From the NCBI GenBank assembly GCA_900545865.1, contig URAN01000016.1:1-53519 (forward strand): a DNA stretch of 53,519 nucleotides, in the 5' to 3' direction. The notes below the pieces were generated by a model. It ran no database searches. It saw nothing but the letters and a program-made list of their open reading frames with translations, and was not told the DNA's origin. This stretch comes from an uncultured Eubacteriales bacterium (lineage in GTDB: Bacteria; Bacillota; Clostridia; Monoglobales; Monoglobaceae). The position numbers and the translations under genes are program-made. Of this stretch, positions 25,987-35,550 are shown piece by piece (the first letter of the stretch is position 1; every line of letters begins with the position of its first letter).

Positions 25987-27717
25987 TCATATAACGGGAA
26001 AATCAATATTTTCTATTGCGTTTCTCAAAGTCGGATGCCTGATAACAAAGTGGATTGTCGGCGCTTTATTTTTTGAAATCATAACGAACTCGCCGCTGTG
26101 CATCGAGACTTGTATGTTCACAAAAGCGTTCTCGCGCGTTTTAATCACGGAATAATTTTTCTCGGATTTTGCAAAATCCTCCGTCAGCGCAAGATGCTTT
26201 GAATATTCCTCGTATGTATATTCAAAATTTTTGTCGCAGAACATAGGCGACAGAGAAAGCCCGAGGGGCTGTGACTCAAACTCTTCTCTGCTCAGATACG
26301 GAATTTCATCGCAAACATCATTATTTTTCAAAATGTCAAGGATTTGATTTTTCCGCCCGTCAGCATATTCAAGTATCTTATTTATCTCATCTTCACTCAC
26401 GTTTCGTTCTGTGAGAAATTCATTTAAGAACTCATTTGAGGCGGTGTATATTGGCAAAGTCGATAATATATTCTTTCGGCTTCCGTTCGTATGCGAATCG
26501 GCAAGCAAGAACGCCGACAGCGCGTTCGCGTTATCCTCTGTATAAATTTCCATAAGCGGCTGAGCCTTTTTTAATACATATCCGCTCGTTTCGCGGTAAT
26601 ATTCAAGCTCGGTTTTGTTTTTTGTCAAATAATACTTCCCCTTTGAATGATATCCCGAAATGCTCTCGCCTGCCAGAGCAGCAGACCCCGACACGTTCAA
26701 AAGACGGCAAAAGATTCGATTATGCACCCCTTTTAAATAATACGGCGTGATTTGCCCCGTCATATACAGGGGTATCCAACATTCCAAGCCCAGCATAAGC
26801 TCGTTGAACGGTCGGTTAAGATTATGAACCACGTCCAGGTTCAAGCCTTTTTTCAGCATCGCCGCAAGCCCGAACATATACTTTTTCGAAAAATCCATAT
26901 CCGCCGCCATATCGTCCATCTGCATATCGCTGTACATAAAAACTCTCTCTTTTGATTTTGAAAGCGCGGTTGCTTTTAAAAAGTCAATCTCGGCAGCCTT
27001 CATCTCCTCTGTTCCGTAATACGTTTTCGAAAGCGGCAAAGTAAACGGAAGCGTCGGAACTTTTAATTCGTCAAAGCGGATTGATTTTATATATTCGTTC
27101 AAATCAAATTGATCGAGCTTATTCAAAAAACGGTTCAGCGGATTTTCGGGCTTTTCCTCGCCGTTGCCATCAATCAGCCAGTTTGTAAGCTCTGACGCAT
27201 AATCGCTTTGATTTTTCAGCTTTGACGCTTTGACTTTAATAAGCTCGGCGATAATTTTTATGTCATTCGCGCTGTCATAATTTTGCGAAAAATACACGGC
27301 GACATCAAACGCAAATTCGCGCGGATTCGCAGGCTTGCGCTTGCCCCTGCGTATTCTCGAAATATATGATGAATCATATTTGAGCCTTTTTGACATATCC
27401 GCCACATTCACCGACATAACCGAACACAGCGCATTCAGCTTTATCTGAAGGCTTTCGTAATCAAACGAATTTCTTGCAGCTATGGCGGCGAACTCATCAA
27501 AAACATCTTTGTATGATATGCTTTCAATACCCTTTTGCTCCGCAGCCCGGCAAATACCTTTGCATAACTTTTCCAAGTCATCGGATTCGGGTTTTGGCAT
27601 TCTCGCGCCCGACCTGTAACGGCTTATCGTTGCCTCTGATATGCCCGACCATTCGGCAAACTTCTTGCCCGAACAGCCCAATAATTCAAGATATTCATTT
27701 AATTTTTCACCAAACAT
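25987..27717 (-). CDS. Regulator with two N-terminal HTH domains and unknown C-terminal region
   Basis: A 576-residue protein. Residues 1-60 form an XRE-like helix-turn-helix (K-F-A-E-W-S-G-I-S-E-A-T-I-S-R-Y-R-S-G-A-R). Residues about 90-135 form a second one (M-S-K-R-L-K-Y-D-S-S-Y-I-S-R-I-R-R-G-K-R-K-P). The remaining 430 residues are of unknown fold, with conserved-looking W-I-P-L-Y-M-T-G-Q-I and a segment around R-V-F-M-Y-S-D-M. There is no signal peptide or membrane helix. The ribosome site before the ATG is weak. It lies 149 bp downstream of the flippase gene on the same strand, so read-through from the capsule operon is possible. It could be a ligand-sensing DNA-binding protein; I know no characterised homologue. 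Confidence 0.65.
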   Translation of the reverse strand: MFGEKLNEYLELLGCSGKKFAEWSGISEATISRYRSGARMPKPESDDLEKLCKGICRAAEQKGIESISYKDVFDEFAAIAARNSFDYESLQIKLNALCSVMSVNVADMSKRLKYDSSYISRIRRGKRKPANPREFAFDVAVYFSQNYDSANDIKIIAELIKVKASKLKNQSDYASELTNWLIDGNGEEKPENPLNRFLNKLDQFDLNEYIKSIRFDELKVPTLPFTLPLSKTYYGTEEMKAAEIDFLKATALSKSKERVFMYSDMQMDDMAADMDFSKKYMFGLAAMLKKGLNLDVVHNLNRPFNELMLGLECWIPLYMTGQITPYYLKGVHNRIFCRLLNVSGSAALAGESISGYHSKGKYYLTKNKTELEYYRETSGYVLKKAQPLMEIYTEDNANALSAFLLADSHTNGSRKNILSTLPIYTASNEFLNEFLTERNVSEDEINKILEYADGRKNQILDILKNNDVCDEIPYLSREEFESQPLGLSLSPMFCDKNFEYTYEEYSKHLALTEDFAKSEKNYSVIKTRENAFVNIQVSMHSGEFVMISKNKAPTIHFVIRHPTLRNAIENIDFPVI

Positions 27718-27866
27718 ATTTTCACATCCAATCTATGAATATTTTTATTATAACATATGTTCGCGAAAAAATAAATACCGAATCTTAAAAGTTTCACGGT
27801 TTTTGAACAGGTTAATTTTTATAAGCGACTCGACTAACATCTAATATGACAGTCCGTCACCGACCC

Positions 27867-29399
27867 CTACCTTGCGTTTCGTTTGAAAAGTCCGCGCGCA
27901 TATTCATACAATGCTTTGAATTCATCGGTATTGCGAAACAGGGCTATTAAAACAATATTGGGTGTAAATGCACACAACAAAGCTTTTAAACAAAATCCGC
28001 CCCATTGACCGGACGAGCCGATAACGCCGCATATCGCATATACCAAAACACAGTTCATAATCACCGTCAACAAGTATAATATTTTCATTTTTATATATTG
28101 AGAAAACGGCTTATGAAACATCTTTCGGTAAATCAGCAAAGGGTCGTACCACACATGGGTCAACAGCCTTGCGGCTACCGTTGCAAACAGAACCCCAGGC
28201 ACACCCCATTTATCAGCAAGCCCGATTGACAAAACAATGTTTAATACAACCATAACGGCAGGTCTGTATTTTCCCTGTACAAACAGGGCGTTTGCGTTTC
28301 TGAAGCTTTCGTAAGGCCGCACCATGGTAATTATATAAATATCCGCCGCAAGCATAATCACCACGTCCGTTCCCAACAGATAACCACTTCCCAGCCATAG
28401 GGTAATAAAAGGGTTCAGCAATGTTATCAACGAAACCGCAATGAAATTTCCTATCGCAAATGAGAGAAAACACATCTTTTTAAAAACCGTGTATTGTCTC
28501 TCGCCGCTTTCGCTTGCCGCAAGATTTCCCACACTCGGCTTAATCGCCTCAAACACCTGACCGAACAGGGAATCCGCATTGTTTACTATCATCTTATAAT
28601 AAGACAAGAACCCCACCAGCGATGTTCCGAGCATTGCCGATATGATAACGCTGTCCACACCTCTTTGAAAAGCCCCCGAGATTTTGTAAATCGCCAAGGC
28701 TCTCACATTTTTAAATATTTCTTTGCGTTCGCTCACGCTCAGGCTCTCGGCGCACTCGTTTTTTAACATCGGATACCTATGATTTGCAACCGCCGAAATA
28801 ACTACATTTTGTACAATCACCATTGTTACCATTACCGCAAGATATCCGATATAACTTTTAAACACCGCTATCGCAACGGCTTCCAAAACCGTGGTAAATA
28901 TACAAACGACCGTTCCGATTGCGGAAACTATATGTTTTTCCTGGTTTGCCTCTATGAGCGTCGCCTTGTAAACAAACAAATACGAAACCGCCGTTTTGAG
29001 GACGAAAAACATAAAAATGATATGGATATTTTCTTTTATATCAGGAACATCATTCACAATATATTTAAGAAAAATCAGACAGACGATTCCCCCCGCAATG
29101 ACAACGGAAAAAACAACCCGATAAATTTTTTGATATAATCGCATAATTTTTGCAATTTGAATATCATCTTTTTCATAAAGCGGACGATAAAGCGCATAAG
29201 AAACAGCCGTGCCGAAGCCAAGCTCGGCAACGGACAAAACCGTTAAAATATCGGTAAAAAGTGCCGAGACACCCGTGTATTGTATACCGAGATTTTTTAT
29301 AAGTATGGTTTTTATCACAAAATTGGAAAGCAGTGTGACAAGCTGATAACCGATTGAAAAGATGATGTTGCGAACCGATTTTTGCGTTCTCGAACTCAT
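27867..29399 (-). CDS. Wzx-type polysaccharide flippase (MOP superfamily)
   Basis: The 510-residue membrane protein has about 12-14 hydrophobic helices and little soluble sequence. The N-terminal region around Q-Y-T-G-V-S-A-L-F and E-L-G-F-G-T-A-V-S-Y is typical of polysaccharide-transport members of the MOP family. These flip undecaprenyl-linked repeat units across the membrane. The start ATG at 29399 follows AAAGGAGA by 10 bp; the longer in-frame extension runs back into the LCP gene and is rejected. It is the last gene of the capsule operon, 25 bp after the LCP gene. No clear terminator follows in the 149-bp gap, which shows nothing else I can name. Confidence 0.88.
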   Translation of the reverse strand: MSSRTQKSVRNIIFSIGYQLVTLLSNFVIKTILIKNLGIQYTGVSALFTDILTVLSVAELGFGTAVSYALYRPLYEKDDIQIAKIMRLYQKIYRVVFSVVIAGGIVCLIFLKYIVNDVPDIKENIHIIFMFFVLKTAVSYLFVYKATLIEANQEKHIVSAIGTVVCIFTTVLEAVAIAVFKSYIGYLAVMVTMVIVQNVVISAVANHRYPMLKNECAESLSVSERKEIFKNVRALAIYKISGAFQRGVDSVIISAMLGTSLVGFLSYYKMIVNNADSLFGQVFEAIKPSVGNLAASESGERQYTVFKKMCFLSFAIGNFIAVSLITLLNPFITLWLGSGYLLGTDVVIMLAADIYIITMVRPYESFRNANALFVQGKYRPAVMVVLNIVLSIGLADKWGVPGVLFATVAARLLTHVWYDPLLIYRKMFHKPFSQYIKMKILYLLTVIMNCVLVYAICGVIGSSGQWGGFCLKALLCAFTPNIVLIALFRNTDEFKALYEYARGLFKRNAR

Positions 29400-29424
29400 T
29401 TTTGGGGTGTCTCCTTTCATAATT

Positions 29425-31251
29425 TTAAATTTTTTCGTATGTTTTTTTATCTTTATCTTCCGAATAATCCCCGACATCATTAACGGGAATATGTACGTAT
29501 ACCAAAAGGTCATGCATAGGCATTTTTACTTTATGGCTGTACATTTGTGTCATTTCCTTATTCATAAACAAGCCGCCGTCATATTCGCCGAGAACGTCAT
29601 GGTGATACACGTGAACATCGCTGTTCCAACGATATTTTTTGGATTTATATCTTTTCTCATCAGTTACGGGGTCTGTATATATAATTCGCCTTTTGCGAAA
29701 TATCGTATAACACAAAGCCGTCAATGCAATCATCAAAAGATAAATGTATATTATAACAAGAATCGGAGAAATCCACCATATCCGCCGACGATTAACGTCC
29801 TTGTCGTTCAAAATATTGTTGATAACCGCATCTGTTTCGGCACGTTTATTTAAAAGAACATTATAGCGATAACTTTCTTTAAAAGGCGCAACGCGGTTTT
29901 CACTCGGAAGCTCATACACCTTAACATCATATTTTAAATATAACGGAAGGCAGTACAAAAACTCTTTATATTCATCAAAGCTGAAATCCGTAGTGAACAG
30001 CGGAAAAATATCGTTTACGATTGTGAATAAACTTGTTTTGCAAAGGCTTTTGTAAAACCCTTTCATCATCATATCGTATCGTTCGCCTCTCGCCCAATCG
30101 CCCTCGTTATAATATCGAATATACGCAAGGGTTTGCGCTCCGTCCAACAAAAACTCTCCGCTTTTCTCTTCAAGATATTCGGTCTTTACAATATCGGATG
30201 TCAGTCTGTAATCACTTTCCAAGTCGCTTATGTATTGGTTTATGTACGGTACTTGATATTTTTCGATTTGAACTTTAATTCCGTCAACGGCGTTAATCAT
30301 CTGTATAAAATAATTATAGTCGAGCAAGAGATAATTGTCGATTTTCAGCCCGTAATTTTCCTCTATTATTCTGACGACAAGCTCAACGCCGCCGCAATTA
30401 TATGCGTTTGTAAGCCTTCCGCACCCTATTGTCGGAATGTAAACATACGATTCTTTAAGTATTGTGGTGAAAGAAACTTCTCGGTTGTTCGTATTCACCG
30501 TAGCAAGCACCATATAATCGGAATAAGATTTTGTCAATTCGCTGCGGCTCCAATGGTCGGCGCCTATAAAAAGATAATTCTTAACTCCTTTAACCGAATT
30601 AACATATTTTTTATTATCCTGCCAAGTCTCGTACGCTTCTTTTTCATACTCTGTTCCAATGCCGCTCGTTTCAATACTTCCGACATGAAAGTTTTTTGCG
30701 ATATGCAGCTTTTGCCCACCTTCATACCAAATGGCAAATACTGTGTACCATCCGTTTTCGGATAATTCCACTTCCTTGGTGTCATATGCCGTCCTATATC
30801 CATACCCGGTATTATAATTAAACTTCTTTCCCGTTTCGATAAGCTCTTTCCACTGATAGTTGCCGTTATACTCAAATCTTTCATTGCCCGTATACACCCA
30901 TGCAAGATATACTCCTTTTATATCATTTGGATTGAGCGTTAAAACCTTGTTGTTCAGCTCCAGCTTGGGAACAATATCGCCGTTGCTGTTTGTATTAACG
31001 TTTTTTTCTTCAAAATAGTTTTGGTCCTCTATCGGCTCGATACCGTTTTTATATATTGTTCTTGCCGACAGGTCGCATATATCAAGCTTGCCGTATGTAT
31101 ATTTCATCAGTCCGTAAACAAACACCGCCGCCAGAACCAATAATATTATTACCGAAAACCAGCACAATAAGTATTTATTTCGGTGCTTATACGGATATTT
31201 TTTCCCTTTAATAAGAAATAACAGCCTGTCATTTTTCAGATTAGTTATCAT
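29425..31251 (-). CDS. LytR-CpsA-Psr (LCP) family glycopolymer transferase with extra domains
   Basis: The 608-residue protein has TM1 (about 27-50), an extracytoplasmic module at 96-192, an LCP domain at about 222-480, TM2 (about 491-517) and a cytoplasmic tail of about 90 residues. LCP signs are Y-L-F-I-G-A-D, R-L-T-N-A-Y-N-C-G-G, A-V-D-G-I-K-V and L-D-G-A-Q-T-L-A-Y-I-R-Y with D385, R388 and R391 after it. The core S-I-P-R-D motif is replaced by T-I-L-K-E-S (K266, E267), a conservative but unusual change. LCP enzymes transfer lipid-linked polysaccharide to peptidoglycan. Module 96-192 resembles the three C-terminal repeats of the BspA-like protein. Canonical LCP proteins lack this module and TM2. 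Its ATG overlaps the upstream stop (ATGA). Confidence 0.8.
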   Translation of the reverse strand: MITNLKNDRLLFLIKGKKYPYKHRNKYLLCWFSVIILLVLAAVFVYGLMKYTYGKLDICDLSARTIYKNGIEPIEDQNYFEEKNVNTNSNGDIVPKLELNNKVLTLNPNDIKGVYLAWVYTGNERFEYNGNYQWKELIETGKKFNYNTGYGYRTAYDTKEVELSENGWYTVFAIWYEGGQKLHIAKNFHVGSIETSGIGTEYEKEAYETWQDNKKYVNSVKGVKNYLFIGADHWSRSELTKSYSDYMVLATVNTNNREVSFTTILKESYVYIPTIGCGRLTNAYNCGGVELVVRIIEENYGLKIDNYLLLDYNYFIQMINAVDGIKVQIEKYQVPYINQYISDLESDYRLTSDIVKTEYLEEKSGEFLLDGAQTLAYIRYYNEGDWARGERYDMMMKGFYKSLCKTSLFTIVNDIFPLFTTDFSFDEYKEFLYCLPLYLKYDVKVYELPSENRVAPFKESYRYNVLLNKRAETDAVINNILNDKDVNRRRIWWISPILVIIYIYLLMIALTALCYTIFRKRRIIYTDPVTDEKRYKSKKYRWNSDVHVYHHDVLGEYDGGLFMNKEMTQMYSHKVKMPMHDLLVYVHIPVNDVGDYSEDKDKKTYEKI

Positions 31252-32465
31252 CGTTTCTCTCTCCGTTCCGACTTAACTTCTGTTGTCTTTAATAATTTAT
31301 TCACGATATGTCCGATAAATCTTATCCCTTTGGGATAAATTCCGCGGATGCCGCTTTCGCCATACCTCGATGCAATATATTTAAATCCTTTTTTTGCATA
31401 CATTTCCCTCGCGGTCTCAACACCCTCAATCGGCACTCCGTGCTCGCTGCGCGATAAATGCGGCTGTTTTGCCGACGCCTCGCTTATGTCGCGCTGTTCC
31501 CATATTACATTCTGTTTTAATCTTTCAAACAAACGGATTCCGCTTTGTGTGTTCACGATACAAAGCGATATTCCGAGATTTGAGTTTTTAAAAACACCTG
31601 TCTCGGATTGGATTCCCCAAAAATCGCCGATTGTAATATCCGAAACACGGGACGTCCCCGCGTATTTGCAAGCGGTTATATACCTGTCTTTTTTTATACT
31701 GTAACAACTCGGTCTCAGTAATATGTTTTTATAAAAAATCTTTCGGTAAACATTTTTCTTGATTTTTTGCCCGCCGATAACAAACGTTTCATTGTGCGAC
31801 TTCCACCCATAAGATTTATCGCGAAAATCGGCACAGGCAATTTCACCGTATTTGTCCGTCATACGGTCAATATAGTCCTTCCACAAAGTCGGCGGCATAA
31901 CGCCGTGACATACAATATCGACCGTATATAGCGACTCGCGCCTTTGACCCAAATATGAATATAAGGCTGCGACTTGGCACGGCGTACCCGAAAACAGAAC
32001 CTTTAAATCATTATCCAAATCATTCTTTACCTTTTCAAAAATATCTTCCGTCTTGCTTTGAACATACTTGCTGCCCTGTAATCTATGTAATTGATTCACC
32101 GAATCTATGCGTATATGACAAACCTCAAACAAATCATTAAATGCCGCGCCGTATGCCGCTCCGCCCGAATTCAATATGCTTTTCGCAAGCTCGGCAAACG
32201 CTCCGCCCGACTGACTTTTTTTCAGGACTTCCTCATCTCTGCTCTGTACGGCGTAAACCTTTTCAAACAAATTGCGTGAAACGGATTTATTGATAAAGTG
32301 ACAATTATTCCGACATTTTCCGCAGGATATGCAACGTTTCGCGTCAATTTTGGGATAATAAAATCCACAGTTATCCCGTTGCATTACAATTGCGCTCTGA
32401 TTACATACCGCCTTGCATACACCGCATCCGCTGCAATTTTCTTTTTTATCAAAAACCGTTGTCAC
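31248..32465 (-). CDS. F420-hydrogenase/dehydrogenase beta-subunit-like iron-sulfur protein (first copy)
   Basis: A 405-residue protein. Two ferredoxin-type [4Fe-4S] motifs open it: Cys 11, 14, 17, 21 and Cys 45, 48, 51, 55. The FrhB-type domains follow, with Q-S-G-G-A-F, L-F-S-G-T-P-C-Q-V-A and D-I-V-C-H-G-V as usual for the family. Clostridia do not make coenzyme F420, and members within polysaccharide loci are thought to be flavin/Fe-S redox proteins of unknown reaction. The start is GTG at 32465, 5 bp after AGGAGGAC; the in-frame TTG upstream overlaps that site. It follows a pyruvyl transferase gene by 14 bp and overlaps the LCP gene by 4 bp, so all three are translated together. Confidence 0.85.
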   Translation of the reverse strand: MTTVFDKKENCSGCGVCKAVCNQSAIVMQRDNCGFYYPKIDAKRCISCGKCRNNCHFINKSVSRNLFEKVYAVQSRDEEVLKKSQSGGAFAELAKSILNSGGAAYGAAFNDLFEVCHIRIDSVNQLHRLQGSKYVQSKTEDIFEKVKNDLDNDLKVLFSGTPCQVAALYSYLGQRRESLYTVDIVCHGVMPPTLWKDYIDRMTDKYGEIACADFRDKSYGWKSHNETFVIGGQKIKKNVYRKIFYKNILLRPSCYSIKKDRYITACKYAGTSRVSDITIGDFWGIQSETGVFKNSNLGISLCIVNTQSGIRLFERLKQNVIWEQRDISEASAKQPHLSRSEHGVPIEGVETAREMYAKKGFKYIASRYGESGIRGIYPKGIRFIGHIVNKLLKTTEVKSERREKR

Positions 32466-32479
32466 AATTTGTCCTCCTT

Positions 32480-33571
32480 TCAATTTAAGCCCAAAGAATC
32501 TTTAAGCCACGAGATTGATTTGTTTTTCTCTTTTATAAGTTGTGAATTCACTTTTTCCCAATTCGGCTTTCCGTTTATTTCATTCGGCAAAATCCTGTCC
32601 GATAAGTCAAAAAGCGCAAGCAGGTCAACTATCCTTGCCGATTTTTCTGCGTTTGATGTCTCCGCGTAAAACTCTTTTTTAAAGATTAACGAAAAAACAA
32701 CTCCGTGGAACGAATTGGTTACAACCGCATCGGCTTGTGCAAACATTCCGACAAACTCCTCGGGTGATGCGGCTTTGTACATAACAAAATCCTTGCAAGT
32801 TTGCCTTTGCCTCAATGTGGGGTTAATCAAAACAAGGTCACATTCCTTGTCTCTCGCCAAAGCACGCGCTTTTTCTATTGTATATTTACACCCCTCCATC
32901 ATATACACAAGTATGTATCTGTGTGGCAGGTTTCTCGGCTTTTTCGCAATATCGAGCCACCTTAAATCGCTCAACAAAAGCGTGGGGTCCAATACATTCT
33001 CGACATCTTTGTCCGCCGATTCAGCCACAGTTTTGCACGCGCTTTTTTCACGAACGGAGATGCTTTCAAAACCTTTTAAATATTCGATACATTTCGATTC
33101 GTATTTCGGTGGAAAGGTTCTGTACCCAATGCTTGCGGCATATGCGATTTTTTTAGTACCCGAACCGACAAAATCAAGGAAGTAGCCGAAATCTCCGCCC
33201 GTCGCATTCGGATTCCATACCTGGTCGCTGCCCGTTATAACCGCGTCAAATTTCGCCGCTGTTCTTTGCAGGTCCGTCTTTGTTCCGCATTTCTTTGTCA
33301 CGCGTAAATGTTTTTTGGTAAACTCATTAAACCTGCGCCGTTTTTTTATCAATTCAAAGCTTTTGACGCATTTTTTCGCTCCCGAAGATATATTTTTACA
33401 GTGTCTTATGTCAAACGGACGATATACGCACTCTGTATACAGACATCTGTAATCTATTATTTCGGCATATACGCCGACTTCCGCAAGAATGTTTTCAAGA
33501 GCATACGCCTGTAGAATCGCTCCGTAATTCAAAGCCCTGTGAAATGTAATAACTGCTGCTTTTTTATTCAT
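32480..33571 (-). CDS. Polysaccharide pyruvyl transferase family protein (first copy)
   Basis: The 363-residue cytoplasmic protein opens I-T-F-H-R-A-L-N-Y-G-A-I-L-Q-A-Y-A-L. It carries V-I-T-G-S-D-Q-V-W-N-P-N and the late T-N-S-F-H-G-V-V-F-S-L motif, all typical of the polysaccharide pyruvyl transferase family (Pfam PF04230; CsaB/WcaK type). The enzymes move the enolpyruvyl group of PEP onto sugars, making acidic ketals. Here the acceptor is unknown. The start ATG follows GGAG by 8 bp and overlaps the preceding glycosyltransferase gene by 8 bp. Pyruvylated wall polymers are also the ligand of SLH domains, which this organism uses. Confidence 0.88.
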   Translation of the reverse strand: MNKKAAVITFHRALNYGAILQAYALENILAEVGVYAEIIDYRCLYTECVYRPFDIRHCKNISSGAKKCVKSFELIKKRRRFNEFTKKHLRVTKKCGTKTDLQRTAAKFDAVITGSDQVWNPNATGGDFGYFLDFVGSGTKKIAYAASIGYRTFPPKYESKCIEYLKGFESISVREKSACKTVAESADKDVENVLDPTLLLSDLRWLDIAKKPRNLPHRYILVYMMEGCKYTIEKARALARDKECDLVLINPTLRQRQTCKDFVMYKAASPEEFVGMFAQADAVVTNSFHGVVFSLIFKKEFYAETSNAEKSARIVDLLALFDLSDRILPNEINGKPNWEKVNSQLIKEKNKSISWLKDSLGLN

Positions 33572-34532
33572 TTGCGATTCTCCTTTTTAAAAATCTTTTC
33601 GGGCATACAAGCACGGCAATTGCGCCGAGCTTCTTTCTTATACTGAAATTCCTGCTGACCAAATACGGAATCAAATTTTTCATCAGAAATTTTTTATAAG
33701 ATTTTCTTTTTATATCTTCATCATAATCAGCCATAATGTGAATCATAGTTGTGCATTGCATTGCTTTTTCAAGTTCGGCGGCGCGCCGCAGACTCTTTTC
33801 ATCATCGGGTATTTTTTTCAATATTTTTTCACAGGCATTTACCGCATCACACCATTTTTCTTGAAAAACGTCGGAACGTCCGCGCTGTGCAAGCGCGCCC
33901 GAACCATCTTTTTTATAAAAGTACAGCTTAGCATTTGATACACAAACGGCATTTTCGCTTTGACAGCACATAAGGTAATCAAACAAAAACAATAAATCTT
34001 CCGCCAAGGTTTGGTTTTCATCAAATCTGATATTATTCTTTTTTATAATCTCTGTTTTAAATAACTTTCCGCCTATATACCCTTTAATGCCGCCCGTCTC
34101 ATCAAACAAGCTCATCTGCGCTTTTCGCCGATTTAATACGGTCACATCATTTGAATTATTCTCCGTAAGGTTTGTTCCCGAAAGTCCGCAAACCGAAATA
34201 TCACAGCTGTATGACTTTAAATTATTCAGCAAAACGGCGATGTAATTTTCAAAAACCCAATCATCGGAATCTATAAAACAGCAATACTGTCCCGACATTA
34301 TATCCATCCCCGAATTTCTGGCGGACGCCACACCGCCGTTTTCTTTATGCAAAACCCGAAAGCGTTTATCCCTTTTTGCATATGCGTCGCATATTCTGCC
34401 GCCGTCATCCTCCGAACCGTCATCGACCAAAATAATCTCCAAATCGGATTCCGTTTGGTTTATGATACTTTCAAAGCATCCGTCAAGATATTTTTGCGTA
34501 TTATAAATCGGAATAATAACAGAAACTTTCAT
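33564..34532 (-). CDS. Family 2 glycosyltransferase
   Basis: A 322-residue GT-A fold enzyme. The start has V-S-V-I-I-P-I-Y-N-T-Q-K-Y-L, then V-D-D-G-S-E-D-D-G and N-G-G-V-A-S-A-R-N, and the metal-binding D-S-D-D-W near residue 92. The C-terminal part is helical and lysine-rich. It adds one sugar to the lipid-linked capsule repeat. The ATG at 34532 is chosen because AGGTGG precedes it; the in-frame GTG 9 bp upstream is part of that site. It lies 20 bp after another GT2 gene. The donor and acceptor sugars cannot be read. Confidence 0.9.
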   Translation of the reverse strand: MKVSVIIPIYNTQKYLDGCFESIINQTESDLEIILVDDGSEDDGGRICDAYAKRDKRFRVLHKENGGVASARNSGMDIMSGQYCCFIDSDDWVFENYIAVLLNNLKSYSCDISVCGLSGTNLTENNSNDVTVLNRRKAQMSLFDETGGIKGYIGGKLFKTEIIKKNNIRFDENQTLAEDLLFLFDYLMCCQSENAVCVSNAKLYFYKKDGSGALAQRGRSDVFQEKWCDAVNACEKILKKIPDDEKSLRRAAELEKAMQCTTMIHIMADYDEDIKRKSYKKFLMKNLIPYLVSRNFSIRKKLGAIAVLVCPKRFLKRRIANE

Positions 34533-34552
34533 TTTTACCACCTATCGCTTTG

Positions 34553-35530
34553 TTATGATGCCCATAATCTGAATGCAAGTCTCGGCGCGAAATATGTAAC
34601 CAGCATACCTGTTTTCTTTTTTGCGCCGATATACCGAGCTTTTAAATACTCAATCATATTTTCTTTTATATACTTTCGCATATTCACGTATTCGGGCGAA
34701 TCACTCTCTCCGTAATGCGCCAGCACCCGAACGGCGGTAGAGCTGTGCCATACCTTCATCATTTTAATTTGTTTTTTAAATTCATCAAACCCTTTATATG
34801 AGTCGTCAATAATCAAATCAAACACGTCGGCATAATAAAACCATTTCTCAGCCGCCTTGTTATTTTCGTCAATCCCCCGTATTATCCCGATATTTTTTCT
34901 TGATATGTAATAATAGGCACAAGACGGGATATAACATCCTCTCTTTGCGTATTTCATATATTCATAATTAAAATAATGGTCCTCAAACAGATACCTTTTT
35001 TCGCTCGGAAAGCGTATATTATATTTCCCGATAATCTCGCTTTTATATAGTTTATTCCAAACAAAAGCCCCATACGAACGGTTAATCGGTATCAGCATAT
35101 TATTTAAAAACATCTCATTGTCCATAATTTCTCTCTTTCGTTCCGTGCGATACTTTTCATTCCCATTCTCGTCCTCGAGAACATATCCGCAAGCCGATAT
35201 GTCACAATCGTTCATTTCGATTGCATTCACCAAAACCTTTAGATAATCTGAGCCGACATAATCGTCCGAGTCAACAAAGGTTATGTATTCCGCCCGACAC
35301 TTTTCAAGTCCGTGATTCCTCGCCGCCGAAAGACCGCCGTTTTTTTGATAAAGCGTGATAAAGCGGTTGTCCCGTTTTGAGAATTCCTCACAGATTTCCA
35401 ATGTTTTGTCCGTTGCGCCATCAACAACGACAATCGCCTCAAAATCGGTATATGTTTGTTTTTTCAAGCTTTCCAAGCACTTTGCAATGTATTTTTCCGT
35501 ATTATACGCCGCTATTACTATCGAAACCAT
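34553..35530 (-). CDS. Family 2 glycosyltransferase
   Basis: The 325-residue protein has S-I-V-I-A-A-Y-N-T-E-K-Y-I, V-V-D-G-A-T-D, N-G-G-L-S-A-A-R-N-H-G and the D-S-D-D-Y metal site near residue 90. It then has L-F-E-D-H-Y-F, the usual GT2 catalytic base region. GGAGGG precedes the ATG. It is related to the next GT2 gene but not a recent duplicate. It lies 20 bp after the wzy-like gene in the capsule operon and is assigned a repeat-unit assembly role by context. Confidence 0.9.
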   Translation of the reverse strand: MVSIVIAAYNTEKYIAKCLESLKKQTYTDFEAIVVVDGATDKTLEICEEFSKRDNRFITLYQKNGGLSAARNHGLEKCRAEYITFVDSDDYVGSDYLKVLVNAIEMNDCDISACGYVLEDENGNEKYRTERKREIMDNEMFLNNMLIPINRSYGAFVWNKLYKSEIIGKYNIRFPSEKRYLFEDHYFNYEYMKYAKRGCYIPSCAYYYISRKNIGIIRGIDENNKAAEKWFYYADVFDLIIDDSYKGFDEFKKQIKMMKVWHSSTAVRVLAHYGESDSPEYVNMRKYIKENMIEYLKARYIGAKKKTGMLVTYFAPRLAFRLWAS

Positions 35531-35550
35531 ATTTGCTTATCCCTCCAAAC

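Noticed and set aside
27718..27866. Terminator after the flippase gene
   Set aside because: Only short imperfect complementarity around GACAGTCC/GTCACCG and no T run; not convincing.
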